DNA of 64,000 nt from Pedobacter heparinus DSM 2366 (GCF_000023825.1 NC_013061.1:248001-312000); one strand, 5' to 3'. Counted from the first letter of the stretch, positions 25,815 through 38,500 are shown. Notes: generated by a model not told the origin, from the sequence alone. Numbers and translations are program-made.

Positions 25815-26992
25815 AAGGATTAAAGTTATATCTGATTGGCGGTGCTCTGGCAATGGTATTGTACCTGCTTGCACAATATTATAAGCCTAAGCCAACAGAC
25901 TGGACCCCCAGCTATTTAAAAGAAGATAAAATCCCCTTTGGTCTTTATATTTTGTTTCATGAAGTGGAACGGTTGTTCCCTGATACGAAAGTAAAGACCA
26001 CAAGATTGCCGGCCTATAATACATTAAAAGGGAAGCATTTTAAAAATACGGCCTACCTGTTTATCGCTGGCGAGGTAAAATTTACCAGTTACGATTACCG
26101 GGAACTTGTGCAGTACATGAAGGATGGGAATGACGTATTTATTGCTGCTTTTAATTTAAACAGGGCATTGAGCGACAGGCTGAAGATCAGGATCAGCTCT
26201 TCATTGAATTATACCAAAGAAAAAAGCACCCCGGTAAATTTTGTAAACCCTGTACTGAAAGGTCATCCAGACTATGTGTTTGATAAAGGCCTGGGCGACC
26301 AGTATTTTAGCAAAATAGATACCTTGAAAGCTACTGTACTGGGAAGGAATGCCAGGGGGGAGGTTAATTTTGTAAAATATACCTTTGGTAAAGGTGGACT
26401 CTATTTATTGCCGAACCCGCAACTGCTGAGCAATTACAATTTGCTGAACCTGCGGGGCGCGGAATATGCGGCCAGGGCATTGTCTTACCTGCCTGCTCCG
26501 GAAACCCTGATCTGGGATGAGAACAATACCCGCGGCAGTACCGATGATAGTGATATCCTACGTGTACTGTTTAAACACACTCCTTTGCGCTGGGCGTATT
26601 ACCTGGCCTTAACAGGTTTGCTGGTATTTGTTTTTTTTGAAATGAAACGCAGGCAACGCATCATCCCGATAGTAAGCCCTTTAAAGAACAGCTCGGTCGA
26701 CTTTGTCCGCGTGGTGGGCAAGGTATATTACCAGCAGCGTGACAACAGGGACATTGCCCGTAAAAAGATCAGCTATTTCCTGGAACACATCAGGGCAGCT
26801 TACCGGTTAAAAACAACGGTGCTAGATAAAGAATTTGTAAATGCATTGGCGGTTAAATCGGGGCTTACTGAAATTGCCGTTCAGGAGCTGTTTATCCTTA
26901 TTAAAAGCCTTGAAAATGCCCCTATGGTGAATGATCAGCAGCTCATTGAGCTCAACAAATCAATAGAAAAATTTTATAAACAAGCCCAATAA
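25811..26992 (+). CDS. DUF4350 domain membrane protein
   Basis: 393 residues. N-terminal membrane helix (about 5-20), a large periplasmic domain with the DUF4350 pattern (KIPFGLYILFHEVERLFPD, LFIAGEVKFTSYDYRELVQYMKDGNDVFIAAF; related to the glutamine-amidotransferase-like fold without visible catalytic triad), a second helix (about 260-276) and a helical cytoplasmic tail of about 115 residues. Lies between DUF4129 and MoxR with a 4-base overlap and a 3-base gap. Function unknown. Confidence 0.86.
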   Translation: MKGLKLYLIGGALAMVLYLLAQYYKPKPTDWTPSYLKEDKIPFGLYILFHEVERLFPDTKVKTTRLPAYNTLKGKHFKNTAYLFIAGEVKFTSYDYRELVQYMKDGNDVFIAAFNLNRALSDRLKIRISSSLNYTKEKSTPVNFVNPVLKGHPDYVFDKGLGDQYFSKIDTLKATVLGRNARGEVNFVKYTFGKGGLYLLPNPQLLSNYNLLNLRGAEYAARALSYLPAPETLIWDENNTRGSTDDSDILRVLFKHTPLRWAYYLALTGLLVFVFFEMKRRQRIIPIVSPLKNSSVDFVRVVGKVYYQQRDNRDIARKKISYFLEHIRAAYRLKTTVLDKEFVNALAVKSGLTEIAVQELFILIKSLENAPMVNDQQLIELNKSIEKFYKQAQ

Positions 26993-26995
26993 ATT

Positions 26996-27973
26996 ATGGA
27001 AGCGGAAATGTTTAACCAAAGAACCGATCTTAGCGAGCTGAATACAGCAGTAGAACAAATCAGAACAACGCTGGGCAATATTATTGTGGGTCAGAAAGAC
27101 ACCATAGATTTTTTAATTGCCGCCTTACTGGCCGATGGGCATGTATTGCTGGAGGGTGTACCGGGCGTGGCCAAGACTTTAAGTGCCAAACTGATTGCTA
27201 AAAGTATTGATGCCTCTTTTTCCCGTATCCAGTTTACGCCCGACCTGATGCCCTCGGATGTGCTTGGGACTTCGGTGTTTGACCCCCGGTCGGCCACCTT
27301 CGAATACAGAAAAGGCCCTGTTTTTGGTCATATTGTATTGGTTGATGAGATTAACCGTGCCCCGGCAAAAACACAATCGGCCTTGTTTGAGGTGATGGAA
27401 GAGCGACAGGTGACAGTAGACGGGCATACTTATCTGATGGATGAGCCTTTTATAGTACTGGCCACCCAGAACCCTATAGAGCAGGAAGGAACTTACCGCC
27501 TGCCAGAAGCGCAGCTTGACCGTTTTTTGTTTAAAATAGAAGTAAAGTATCCGAGCCTGGAAGAAGAAACGGCTATTTTATTGAACCAGCACCAGCGTAA
27601 ACTGGAGGATGAGCTGGCAGCAGTTAAAGCTGTGCTAAGCATAGACCGGATCAAATCCTGCCGGGCGCTGATCAAAGCGCTGCATGTTGAACCTAAGCTG
27701 ATAGAATACATAGCAAAGATCACCCATGAAACGCGGAACAACAAATCGCTTTACCTGGGGGCCTCTCCGCGGGCCTCTCTGGCCATGGTAAATGGGGCCA
27801 AAGCTTTTGCGGCCATGCAGGGCCGTGATTTTGTGACCCCCGAGGATGTGATAAAAGTGGCTGCACCTGTGCTTGCGCACCGCATTATGCTTACGCCGGA
27901 TAAAGAGATGGAGGGGCTTACCACCAGTGATGTAGTTGCCCAGATCATTCAAAAAATAGAAGTACCCAGGTAA
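26996..27973 (+). CDS. MoxR-family AAA+ ATPase
   Basis: 325 residues. Walker A GVPGVAKT (54-61), Walker B LVDEIN (115-120), sensor 1 within [23 protein letters not shown], and a C-terminal lid with [20 protein letters not shown], all typical of MoxR. These ATPases act as chaperones that remodel or activate protein complexes, often together with VWA or DUF58 proteins. The partner here is the DUF58 protein encoded 12 bases downstream and the four membrane proteins upstream. Confidence 0.95.
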   Translation: MEAEMFNQRTDLSELNTAVEQIRTTLGNIIVGQKDTIDFLIAALLADGHVLLEGVPGVAKTLSAKLIAKSIDASFSRIQFTPDLMPSDVLGTSVFDPRSATFEYRKGPVFGHIVLVDEINRAPAKTQSALFEVMEERQVTVDGHTYLMDEPFIVLATQNPIEQEGTYRLPEAQLDRFLFKIEVKYPSLEEETAILLNQHQRKLEDELAAVKAVLSIDRIKSCRALIKALHVEPKLIEYIAKITHETRNNKSLYLGASPRASLAMVNGAKAFAAMQGRDFVTPEDVIKVAAPVLAHRIMLTPDKEMEGLTTSDVVAQIIQKIEVPR

Positions 27974-27985
27974 AACATCAGGATC

Positions 27986-29332
27986 TTGAGAAACCTTTTA
28001 AAAAAATACTATACAGACCTGTTTCTGAGCAAAAGATTTTTTGCCGGCATTGGCCTGTGCGTAAGCCTGTTCCTGTTTTCGTTTTTTCTGCCCTGGCTGG
28101 CTGATCTGGCCTACCTGTGTTTTTGGATATTTGCAGCACTGGTACTGGTAGATGGCCTGCTGCTGTACCAGCCTAAAAAGACGGTGTTTGTGCGGAGGGA
28201 CCTTCCGGAAAGGTTAAGCAACGGGGATGACAATGAGCTGCACATTTATCTGGAGAATTTCTATGCTTTTGGTATCCGGGCCGGACTTATTGACGAAATC
28301 CCTTATCAGTTCCAAAAAAGGGATCTGTGGTTTAAAAGCTATCTTAAATCGGGTACACAGAAAACCATCACCTATACTTTAAGACCAACAAAAAGGGGTG
28401 AGTATATTTTTGGGCAGCTAAGGCTGTATGTTCAATCGCCTGTTGGCCTTGTGGTACGCAGGTTCAATATCGGATCGGAAGTTACCGTTCCGGTTTATCC
28501 TTCTTTTTTACAGCTGCGCAAATACGAACTGATGGCTATATCGCACCGGTTAAATGAAATTGGGATCAAAAAGATCAGGCGTATAGGGCATAGCATGGAA
28601 TTTGACCAGGTAAAGAATTATGTGCAGGGCGACGATTACCGTACAGTGAACTGGAAGGCAACAGCCAGGAAGGGCGAGCTGATGGTGAACACTTTTACCG
28701 ATGAAAAATCGCAGCATGTATATTGTATCATCGATAAATCGAGATCCATGAAAATGCCTTTTGAAGGATTGAGCCTGCTGGATTATGCGATTAATGCAAG
28801 CCTTATCCTTTCCAATGTGGCCCTGGTAAAGGAAGACAAGGCAGGCCTGATCACGATAGCTGAAAAAACAGGAAGTGTGGTACCTGCAGATCGCAGACCG
28901 GCGCAGCTTGGTAAAATAATGGCTATTTTATACAAAGAAAAAACGCGGTACCTGGAAATGAATATGGAAGCGTTATATACCACGGTGCGCAGCGTATTGA
29001 AGCAGCGTAGCCTGGTTGTTTTTTTTACCAATTTCGAAAGTATGTCTGCCTTAAACCGGCAGCTTCCCTATTTAAAGCGTGTGGCAAAATTTCACCTGCT
29101 GCTCATTGTGTTTTTTGAAAATACAGAACTTAAAACCTTAACAGAAAAACCTGTGCAGGATGTAGAGGACATATACATTCAAACTATAGCAGCTAAATTT
29201 GCTTACGAAAAAAAGCTGATGGTTAAGGAACTGGCCAAACATGGGATACTGAGTATCCTTACCCCGCCCGAAAAATTAACCATAAATGTAGTGAACCGTT
29301 ACCTGTCTATTAAGGCGCAGCAAAAAATCTAG
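27986..29332 (+). CDS. DUF58 domain protein (VWA-like, membrane anchored)
   Basis: 448 residues starting with TTG at 27986; no ATG precedes the membrane helices. Two hydrophobic helices (about 20-58) are followed by a beta domain and the DUF58 signature [35 protein letters not shown], then a von Willebrand A-type fold whose metal-site motif reads DKSRSM (DxSxS-like variant of MIDAS). Last gene of the MoxR cluster. Its stop overlaps the converging serine deaminase stop by four bases. Such proteins are presumed MoxR clients or partners. Confidence 0.93.
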   Translation: MRNLLKKYYTDLFLSKRFFAGIGLCVSLFLFSFFLPWLADLAYLCFWIFAALVLVDGLLLYQPKKTVFVRRDLPERLSNGDDNELHIYLENFYAFGIRAGLIDEIPYQFQKRDLWFKSYLKSGTQKTITYTLRPTKRGEYIFGQLRLYVQSPVGLVVRRFNIGSEVTVPVYPSFLQLRKYELMAISHRLNEIGIKKIRRIGHSMEFDQVKNYVQGDDYRTVNWKATARKGELMVNTFTDEKSQHVYCIIDKSRSMKMPFEGLSLLDYAINASLILSNVALVKEDKAGLITIAEKTGSVVPADRRPAQLGKIMAILYKEKTRYLEMNMEALYTTVRSVLKQRSLVVFFTNFESMSALNRQLPYLKRVAKFHLLLIVFFENTELKTLTEKPVQDVEDIYIQTIAAKFAYEKKLMVKELAKHGILSILTPPEKLTINVVNRYLSIKAQQKI

Positions 29333-30756
29333 CATTCCGGTAAACTGATAGGGATGTTTGTCGCCAGGCCTCCATCAGATGTTTCCTTGTATTTGGAGTT
29401 CATGTCCAATGCCGTTTCCCACATGGTATTTACTACAGCATCAAGACTAACCTTGGCTTTATCCGGGTTGCTTTGTAAAGCCAGCTGACTGGCTGTTATA
29501 GCTTTAATGGCACCCATGGTATTTCTTTCAATACATGGGATCTGGACCAGCCCGCCTATAGGGTCGCAGGTTAGGCCCAGGTGGTGTTCCATAGCAATCT
29601 CGGCAGCCATCAATACCTGTCGTTGTGAGCCACCCACACACTCTGTTAAAGCTGCTGCCGCCATGGCCGAAGATACGCCGATCTCTGCCTGGCAGCCACC
29701 CATCGCTGCCGATATGGTGGCGCCTTTTTTAAAGATGCTGCCTATTTCTGAAGCGCAGGTTATAAACTGGATAATCTTCTCCTCTGTAAAACCATCACAA
29801 AAGGTGATGTAATATTGAAGCACGGCAGGTATAACCCCGGCGGCACCGTTGGTTGGGGCTGTTACCACCCGGCCAAAAGAAGCATTTTCTTCATTTACCG
29901 CCAGCGCAAAACAGCTTACCCAATCTAAAGTATAATTAAAACCATTGCCCCCGGCCCTGATGGCCATTACCCAGCTGGTATAATCGGTATAGGCACTGTC
30001 GCCCATCAGTCTTTTATTTAAAGCAGCAGCCCTTCTGGCCACATTTAATCCGCCGGGCAAAAAGCCTGAGGTATGGCAGCCCCTGTAAATACAGTCTTTC
30101 ATCACAGTGTAATGCTGCAAAATGCCCTTGAGGGTTTCCTCTTCCCTGCGCCAGGCCAGCTCATTTTCCATCACAATTTCTGATACCTTTAAGCCGGTAG
30201 ACAGGCACCAGTGCAGCAATTCGCTCGCCTTTTCTATCGGAAAGGGCAGGTCTACCTGTTCCTTTTCATTACCTGTATCACCTTCTTTTACCACAAAGCC
30301 ACCGCCTATCGAATAATAGGTTTCTGAAAAAGCTTTGCCATCGTTGAGGAAGGCCTGGAAAGTAACCGCATTGGGATGGAAAGGCAGGCTTTCGGAGAAA
30401 AGAAAGATCATGTCTTCGTTGTAATCAAAGCTGATCAGCTTTTCCCCGGCAAGGGACAATAGCTGATCTTTTTTTATTGCTGCAATGGCAGGGCCGATGG
30501 CATTTACATCATAGGTAACCGGATCGGCACCGGTAAGTCCAAGTAATGTAGCTATATCGGTACCATGGCCTATTCCGGTCTTGGCCAGGGAGCCATATAA
30601 AAGCACTTTTACCTGCAGTACCTGTGCCAGCAGCTCTTTTTGTTTAAGTGATGCCGTAAATTGCTGTGCTGCCCTCCAGGGTCCCAGCGTATGTGAACTT
30701 GATGGGCCTATGCCAATTTTAAAAATGTCGAATACCGAGATCTGTTCCCTTTGCAT
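29329..30756 (-). CDS. sdaA: L-serine ammonia-lyase, iron-sulfur type
   Basis: 475 residues, the single-chain form with beta and alpha domains fused. Converts L-serine to pyruvate and ammonia. The beta domain begins [19 protein letters not shown]; the alpha domain holds the 4Fe-4S cysteines in [15 protein letters not shown] and IPCIERN plus SAAMGG around the substrate loop. It contains the conserved histidine/serine GPSSSHT motif. A -7 promoter element lies four bases before the ATG. Identity firm. Confidence 0.95.
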   Translation of the reverse strand: MQREQISVFDIFKIGIGPSSSHTLGPWRAAQQFTASLKQKELLAQVLQVKVLLYGSLAKTGIGHGTDIATLLGLTGADPVTYDVNAIGPAIAAIKKDQLLSLAGEKLISFDYNEDMIFLFSESLPFHPNAVTFQAFLNDGKAFSETYYSIGGGFVVKEGDTGNEKEQVDLPFPIEKASELLHWCLSTGLKVSEIVMENELAWRREEETLKGILQHYTVMKDCIYRGCHTSGFLPGGLNVARRAAALNKRLMGDSAYTDYTSWVMAIRAGGNGFNYTLDWVSCFALAVNEENASFGRVVTAPTNGAAGVIPAVLQYYITFCDGFTEEKIIQFITCASEIGSIFKKGATISAAMGGCQAEIGVSSAMAAAALTECVGGSQRQVLMAAEIAMEHHLGLTCDPIGGLVQIPCIERNTMGAIKAITASQLALQSNPDKAKVSLDAVVNTMWETALDMNSKYKETSDGGLATNIPISLPEC

Positions 30757-30760
30757 ACTA

Positions 30761-30768
30761 CAAAGCTA
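30761..30768 (-). promoter_or_regulatory. -7 promoter element TAGCTTTG 4 bases before the serine deaminase start
   Basis: Perfect TAnnTTTG on the minus strand; spacing to the ATG at 30756 predicts transcription to start at about the start codon. A -33 TTTG is not evident. Confidence 0.45.
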
Positions 30769-30813
30769 ATACAGTTTCATGATATTGTTTATATGTTGCT
30801 TAAGTGGTGCCGA

Positions 30814-31470
30814 CTAAAAATCAAAAGCAATGATATTTTTGTCCTGAAGCATTCGGTCTACAAAGGTTTTATGGTTTTTGGGACTGCCAATGGCGATCCA
30901 TGTACCGCTAATGATGCCGTTTGCGAGTTCTTGTTTTCCCCGGGATAGCTTTAGCTTAGAGGTCTTGATGTCTTCTTCATACTTTTCCAGACTTTCGCCT
31001 TCATAGCGTTTTACAATGCGGTATATCCTTTTGGTGAAGCGGCGTTCGGCCATTTCTTCCAGAAAAGGGAAGATGAGTAAAGCGAGCAGTACAACCAGTG
31101 TTACGCCTACGGCCTGTTCATAAAAGCCCGAACCTATGGCCATACCAATGGCGGCAACTATCCAGATGACGCAGGCGGTAGTAAGGCCTTTGACCTGGTT
31201 GTCCTCTTTAAAGATAACACCGGCACCCAGAAAACCAATTCCGGTAACAATATTGGAAGCGATGCGGTCGTGACTGCTTAAACCTATTTTAATGGACAGG
31301 ATGGTAAAAAGAGTAGAACCCAGGCCAATCATGATCATGGTTTTTAACCCCGCCTGTTTGCTTCGGAATTCCCGTTCTGCGCCAATAAGGCCACAAAGCA
31401 GGGTAGCCATTAAAAACTTGTTTACCTCACTTTGTGTAAGGAAGTGGTTGCTGTCAAGAATGTTCTCCAT
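30814..31470 (-). CDS. MgtC/SapB family membrane protein
   Basis: 218 residues. The N-terminal half has the MgtC membrane domain: LCGLIGAEREFRSKQAGLKTMIMIGLGS and NIVTGIGFLGAGVIFKEDNQVKGLTTACVIWIVAAIGMAIGSG. The C-terminal cytoplasmic part (about 145-218) is short and not clearly the ACT-like domain of enterobacterial MgtC. Proteins of this family modulate Mg2+-limitation or F-type ATPase activity in pathogens; the role in environmental Bacteroidota is unknown. Monocistronic by spacing. Confidence 0.9.
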   Translation of the reverse strand: MENILDSNHFLTQSEVNKFLMATLLCGLIGAEREFRSKQAGLKTMIMIGLGSTLFTILSIKIGLSSHDRIASNIVTGIGFLGAGVIFKEDNQVKGLTTACVIWIVAAIGMAIGSGFYEQAVGVTLVVLLALLIFPFLEEMAERRFTKRIYRIVKRYEGESLEKYEEDIKTSKLKLSRGKQELANGIISGTWIAIGSPKNHKTFVDRMLQDKNIIAFDF

Positions 31471-31525
31471 AACTGTTTAAATGATCTAATATAACAAAGA
31501 TTTCCTTTGGATTGTTATTCGGTCA

Positions 31526-32554
31526 TCAATAGAAATCGTAACACCTGAGGCCGTTAAATTTGTTATAACCGGAACTGTTGGGGAAATATTTTTCGTAGCC
31601 AATGCTGGCTTCAGTAGTACCACTGGTATTGGTATAGTTGATTTTTGAGGTAGTGGCATCATGGCTTATGCCCAGTCTTAGCTTTTCGCCATTCCTGTTG
31701 CCTTTAAAGAGGTCGAATATGAGGGAAACTACAATGGCATCCGGCCCACCCTGGCTGGCACTACGGTACCAGAGGCCGGTATTTAAGCCTCTGTATTTGA
31801 ACTGGGCGCCTGCGCTGATAGAGCTTGAACTGGCCTGTTTATAGTAAACCACAGAAGGGATAAGAGAAGCACCTTCATCCTGGTTATAATCGTAATAGGG
31901 ACTTAGGGGAATCTTATAACTGGCATTTGCAGTGATCCGCATGGGTAGTTTGGCCACTGTACCGCTAAAAGACTCATCGGGCTTGTTGATGTGGTGAACG
32001 GCAAGGCCGACCATTAAATTCCTGAATACGATATTGGTACCAGCGGCGGCATCAAAAAAGAATTTACTGTCCTGATCAGGGGGCTGTGCTGCGGATACAC
32101 TTCCGGGAATATAGCCCAGGCGCATGTCAATCTGGTCGGCAAATACGAGCTTGCTCCAATCGATCTGCCTGTTGGTAAAGCCGGCCTGTATACCAAATGA
32201 GGCTACGAAATCGTCGCCGCCTACGCTGTAGGAATAAGTAGCGGCAGCATTATTTTTAACCAGATAAGCGGTTCCCTCGCTGCTGCGGGTAAACATGAGG
32301 CCTACACCGCCTGCAAACTTAGAGATGTTGAGGTCGGCCGAAGCGGTAATGTACGACAGATCGCCACTCAGTCCAGTCCACTGGTTTCTGTAAATGAGGT
32401 TCATCCTGATATCGCCTTCAAACTGCCCGGTTAATGAGGGGTTCAGGTAAATAGGCGCATTAAAAAACTGGGAATAGATGTGGTCCTGTCCTAAAGCCCC
32501 AAGGCTTACCAGCATGATTAACAACACAATTATAGGTCTTTTTCTCCCGCGCAT
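31526..32554 (-). CDS. PorP/SprF family type IX secretion membrane protein
   Basis: 342 residues. Signal peptide with cleavage near residue 22 (LGALGQ), then the PorP/SprF opening DHIYSQFFNAPIYLNPSLTGQFEGDIRMNLIYRNQW, followed by a beta-barrel with conserved DAAAGTNIVFRNLMVGLAVHHINKPDESF. These outer-membrane proteins sit in the type IX pathway and are usually dedicated to a large adhesin encoded just upstream; here the gene begins 2 bases after the giant adhesin, which fits SprF-SprB-type pairing. Confidence 0.94.
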   Translation of the reverse strand: MRGRKRPIIVLLIMLVSLGALGQDHIYSQFFNAPIYLNPSLTGQFEGDIRMNLIYRNQWTGLSGDLSYITASADLNISKFAGGVGLMFTRSSEGTAYLVKNNAAATYSYSVGGDDFVASFGIQAGFTNRQIDWSKLVFADQIDMRLGYIPGSVSAAQPPDQDSKFFFDAAAGTNIVFRNLMVGLAVHHINKPDESFSGTVAKLPMRITANASYKIPLSPYYDYNQDEGASLIPSVVYYKQASSSSISAGAQFKYRGLNTGLWYRSASQGGPDAIVVSLIFDLFKGNRNGEKLRLGISHDATTSKINYTNTSGTTEASIGYEKYFPNSSGYNKFNGLRCYDFY

Positions 32555-32556
32555 AG

Positions 32557-35500
32557 CTATCTGATTAAATGTATTGGTCCTGTTCGTTTAGGTACAGATT
32601 TGTCGTAGGTCATGCCTTTCCATTCTGTTCCATTGATCATTTGCACATCTATTTTCCAGAAGTAAACTCCCTGAGGCATAGGTTGCCCTTTAAATGTGCC
32701 ATCCCAGCCTTCGGCAGGCCGGCCTTCTTCCAGCTTGGTTGTTTCCCATAACAGTTGCCCCCATTTGTTAAAGATGCTGAAGCGCCAGTTAGCGATTCCC
32801 GATCCTTTGGCGCGGAACTCCCGCAGCTCCGGACGTGTATCGCCCGGTATAAAAGAATTAGGTACAAATAAATAGCCCGGAACACCTTTAATGGTTACAT
32901 TTTTAAAAGTAGTGGTAAAGCAGCCCTGCTGGTTGGTTACCTTGAGTGTCACTTTATAGGTGCCTGTATCCAGGTAGGTATGGCTCGGGTTTCTTAGTGC
33001 CGAACTGGTGCCATCGCCAAAATCCCATTCCCAGATGGTAGGGGTATTGGTACTCTGATCTTCGAAATTAAAGGTATAATCCGGAATGCTGATCAGGGTA
33101 GAAGGGTTGACATTAAAGGCGGCAACAGGAGGTTGTACGATGTGGATGAAGTTGGTTTTGGTAACCGTCATTGGGCAGCCCAGGTTGTTTACAGCTGTAA
33201 GCGTCACGGTATAGTATTCCTGGCTGCCGGTATAGACATGGGTTGGTTCAACTTCTGTAGAAGTTGGAGAACCGTCTCCAAAATCCCATAGATAGCTAAC
33301 CCCGTTTTGAGTGTTGTTTGTAAATTTAACGGCAAGGCCGGTACAACCTAATTTGTTTACTGCATCGAAATCAGCAATTGGCTGGGGCAGAACAGTAACG
33401 GTTTCTGTAGTAGAGATTTCTGAGCAACTGTTGTAGGCGGTCATTGTGATGGTGAATGTGCCTGGCATAGTATACACATGGGGAACCCTGCCGGTGGTTA
33501 GCACAGTCTGGATTGGACTGCCATCGCCAAAATCAAATGTAAACCGGGATGCACCAATAGAGTTGTTGTCAAAATTGACGGTATGTGGTGCGCAGCCTTC
33601 TTTTTCATTGGCATCAACTACCAGTTCAGGCGTAATGTTTTGCGGAGCAACACGGATATTGTACGCACGGATATCGGTACCACATTCGTTTACAACTGTT
33701 AACGTGGCCCTGAAGGTAGTGGTTACCGTGGTATTGTAGGTATGTTGTACAGGAGATTTATCCGGTCGCTGTATAACAGGGCTGCCATCGCCGAAATCAT
33801 AAAAATAAGTAGTACCTGCACCACCCGGAGAAGTATTAGTAAAGTTGACAAGCATAGGTGAACAACCATCTGTTCTGCTTGGTGAAAATATGGCTACGGG
33901 CTTTGCTTTTACAAGTACGGTTGAAGTAACGGAATTACTTCCGCAAGAAGTAGTAGCGGTTAAGGTTACCACATAAGTCGTGTCTTTTCCGGTTGCTTCA
34001 GCCTGGTAGGTTACAGTGCCCGGATTGGCTTGCGTTGAGCTCGTGCCATTGCCAAAATCCCATGAAAATGTTGCTCCTGCAGTAAGGTCAGAAGTGTTTA
34101 CAAAATTTACAGGTAATGGTCCGCAGCCTTCGGTGGTGTTTTGTGTAAATGATGCCGGTACAGCCTGGTTGGTACTAAATACATGACTGAATTCATCCTG
34201 AGAACAACCCAGGCTACTGGTTACCACCAGTCTGATCGTCACTGATTCATTACTGTTCTGAATGGTGTAAACAGGGAATGTTGTGCCGGTTCCAATAACT
34301 GTAGTATTCGCGTACCAAGTGTAAGTCGCATTCCTATCTACATAATGCACTACTGTGACAGGGAGGGTAAAAGGAACACAACCCTTGTCGTTTGTCCAGG
34401 TAAATTCGGCTTTTGCATTCGGGTTAACGGTTATTTTAACTGTATTACTAGGAACTTGCAGGGACCCGCAGGCAAGGGTGCTGGCATTACGCCTGTAAAA
34501 AGTGGTTGTGGTAAGGGCTGTTGGCTGATAATCTATGTCATTGGCACCCCCAATGTTTGTCCATACCGTTCCATCCGGACTGGATTGCCACTGATAGGTA
34601 AATGTTCCGCCGCCACCTGTTGGTGCAGGGCCAGTAAGTAATGCAGGTGTAGTGCCACTACAGATAATTTGGTCTGCGGAGATGTTATTGCCTGTTATTG
34701 CGGGTTGAACAACAATGGAATATTCATTGCTGGTAGAAGTACAACCCCCGCTAGTTACGATTCTCCTGAAGCTGACCGTTCCAGGCGTAGTGAGGGTAAT
34801 GATCAGGTCTTTGTCGGTTGCATTATTTATAAGATTCCAGGGCCCTGTATCTACTTTAATTTCCCAGGAATAGGTGTAATTAGTTCCATCGCCGCCCGTT
34901 GGTGCACTGCCATTAAGGAGTACTTCCTGGCCGTTACAAACCACAGCACTGGTACTGCTAATGTTCTGGACAATTGGTGGATTGTTTCTTATGGTAACGT
35001 CGTCAAAAGTTGGCCCGCATGGCGCATTGCCTGTTATAGTCCATACGAAACGATAAGTTTGACCTGGTGTTAATCCAGTTACAGTGGTTTTGGGATTAGC
35101 AGGATCGGTTATGACTGCAATTGGACTGCCAGAGGCATGTGTCCATACCCCTGTTTCACCTGCAGCAGGAGTATTTCCATCCAATGTAGCAGTCGGCTCA
35201 TTACACAGCACCTGGTCTGCACCTGCAGTTGCAATGGTGGATGCGGGGGATACTGTGATGGTTGTTCCGGTAGAATTTTCTACTGTACAACCGCCATTTT
35301 GAACAACAGCCCTAAATTGTGTAGAAACGGTAAGGTTATTAAAGGTATAGGTCGTAGTAGTATTATTTCCTGCAATCGGGATCCAGGTATTGCCATCCAG
35401 ACTGCTTTCCCATCTGATCACATTGCCAATATTTCCACTCAGGGAAATGGTTCCGGTATTGTTATTGGCGCAAACTATTGTTGGGGTTCCAGCTGTAGTT

Positions 35501-38500
35501 CCTGGTATGGTGGGTTCGTTAACGGTAATGGTAACTTCGTCAAATGTCGGGCTGCAGGCACTTGTGGCATCAATTGTCCACCTGAAGGTATAGCTATTTC
35601 CAGGGCTTAGGCCGTTAACCACTGTAGTAGGGCTATTGGGATTAGCAAAGGTAACACCTGAGGCATTGGCTGATACGGGTGTCCATGTTCCTGTGCCAAC
35701 ATTAGCCGTATTTCCTTCCATCGTATAGCTGGTAGTAGCACAAATACTTTTATCAGCCCCTGCATTGGCAACTGTTAATGCGGGATCTACATTTACGGTA
35801 ACAGAAACCGGTGTACCTGGGCATCCCGTAGCGGAGAATGGTGTGATGGTATAAGTTACTGAACCTTGGGTGGTACTGTTATTAATTAGTATATCATCGA
35901 TTATACTGTTTGCTGTTTGCGTATTTACACTGTTATTTCCTGTAATATTACCAGTAACGGAACTTGTCCAGGTATATCTGGTATTTAGTAAATTAGAGCT
36001 TAATGTGATAGCTGAAGATTCATTACTGCAAATTGTTGACTTGGCAGCTATTGCTGTCAGAACAGGCCTTGGAGTTATCGTAACAGTGAAAGTATATGGC
36101 ACACCGGAGCAGCCGTTACTAAGTGGAGTAATAGTATAGATTACAACTGCATTCGCTGTAGCACTATTGTTGATAATGACATCCGTAATTGCAGTTCCGG
36201 ATCCAGGAAGTTGACCCGTGGCATTTCCATCTGGATTACTCACTGTCCAACTATATGTACTGCCGACGACAGTTGAAGCAGGGGTGTGGGAAACAGTATT
36301 GCCTGTACAGATCTGTTGAGTTGCATTTGTACCGGTGTTGTTCGGCCGGATGTTGACCACTAGTGGGAATTCAACCCTTGCACATGCACCTTGCAAACCA
36401 GTATTTACTCTTAATATTATTGTTGTTGTACCAGCATTTCTTTCGGCAATGCTAGGCGTATAAGTCGTTGTCAAATTCCCCGTTGCAGGTGAAAAACTGC
36501 CGCCGTTACCTACCCATTCAAATGAAGCATATGCCCCACCAGTAATGCTTCCCTGCAGATTAATTACCCCATCATAACAGATAGGATTTGCATTGGTGAC
36601 AACATTAGGGACTGGTGAAGGAGAGAAAGTGATAAGTTGGAAATCATCAGTTTGTCCACAGCTATTAACGTGTACGACCTTTATTCTGTAGGTTTTAAAC
36701 TGGTTGAATTTAATAATTGGAAATTTGGTGTGCAAATCAGTACCGCCCTCAAAACTAAAGTCTCCAGGCGCAAGAGCGCTACCATCGCTTTCCGTAACAG
36801 ACCAGGTATATGTAGTAGCCAAGTCCTGTTGTGTTCCTGTAAGAATGGTTCTTGTAGGACCGGTATTATTGTCAAAGGTAAAAGTGTTTAAGGCACATAA
36901 TGTTACATTATCGGATAATGTGGCAACCGGAGCTCCGTCTGCCAATACAATTTGCTGTGGTATCTGTGTTCTTACAGTTCCACAAGATGCAGTCTGAATT
37001 TCCAGAATGATGGTATAGGTTCCCGGATTATTAAACTTGAAAATAGGATTTTTATCTCCTTGATTTGTAATTTGTACACCTGCTGGGCCATTTACAATCC
37101 AGTTGTAAGCGTTGTTTGCATTACAAATGTTATCTATAACAGAGAGGTCCCTTGCCTGAATGGTAAATGGTGCACATCCTGTTTGTGGAGCCCCATTGAA
37201 ATCAAACGCTGGCTGTGGAGGATCCTGAATACAGATTTGCTGCGTTATGGCGGCACCTTCACAAGAGCCACTTGTTACCGACTCCAATTTTACATCATGA
37301 ACTCCATGGGTAGGAAAAGTATGAACTAAATTGGTAGATCTTGGTACGCCTGCCAGAACAATTTGTCCGTCAACATACCAGTTGTAAGTCACATTATTAT
37401 TGCTGCAGACCTGTGAATTGGATCCGGGGTCTTGTCCCAATATCGAGTTGTTCACAAAAGTTACTGGCCTGCCCGTACAAGCAGCAGCGGGGTGGGAAAA
37501 TTTATTTACGGGTTTATCAACAACTCTAACATAAGTTGATATGGCTCCGCCAACTTGTCCGCAAGGACTTACAACAGAGATGTTAATGCCAAAGACGTTA
37601 TAAACTGTCCCCCCTCCTGTACTATAGGGGGGATTTCCACAAGAAGATCTCAAATATTCATGTTGAACTGATCCCGATTTTAAATCGCAAAATGTATAAG
37701 TATCTGTAACGCCATCTCCCCACATTATTTGGTAGGTATTACCAGGGTAGTTATTTTGGATGCCGGTTGGACCGTTTACATCTACACCATACTGGAGAAA
37801 ACCTCCAGGTAAACAAACAAATGCATTTGATCCTGAAGTGGAAAAGTTGTTAAATACATTATTATTTATAACCATGTAAGCTCTTGTCCCAATAGTACCA
37901 TCGGGCATTTGAGCCTTTATACTTACTGTATAATGAGCGAATGAAGCAGTAAAGGATTGTATGGCGGTAGTGAAAGTTAGATTTGCATCAATTGAACCAC
38001 TCAGTTCATTTTTAATCGTACCGGTTACCGTACTCGTAGCTGTGGATTGGTTCGTGAAGTTAAAAACAGCATTGGGCCTGCCCGGACAATAACCAAATAT
38101 GTAAGGGGCGGTTATCACTGGTGCTGAACTTACCGCGGCAGTAATAGCTGTACCTGTCTTAATTTCAAAAGTATTTGATTCAGCAATAGGTGTTAGAACG
38201 GGACTAGTCGTTTTAATTCTAAGCTTGTAACCTGTTCCTGGTAATGTTCCTTGAGGTATTGTCCCATTTATAAATGTAGTATAAAAACCAGTATAACTTC
38301 CAATTGTACTAAGTTCTACTCCTGCAGGTGATACTAACACCAAATCAAACTGATTGTCACGATTGATACAGGTTGTCGGATTTATACTAAAAGTTGCCGC
38401 AATACTCGATCCTGGTGTATAAGGTCCAGCGTCAACCGTTCCAATCGTTATCTGAGAAAAAGCCTCAGATATTTGAAGAAATAGGAGAGCAAATGTAAAA

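Noticed and set aside
36637..37529. Several plus-strand frames within the giant adhesin gene
   Set aside because: They are short, overlap one another in different frames, and run against a continuous 1987-residue protein with a sorting domain.
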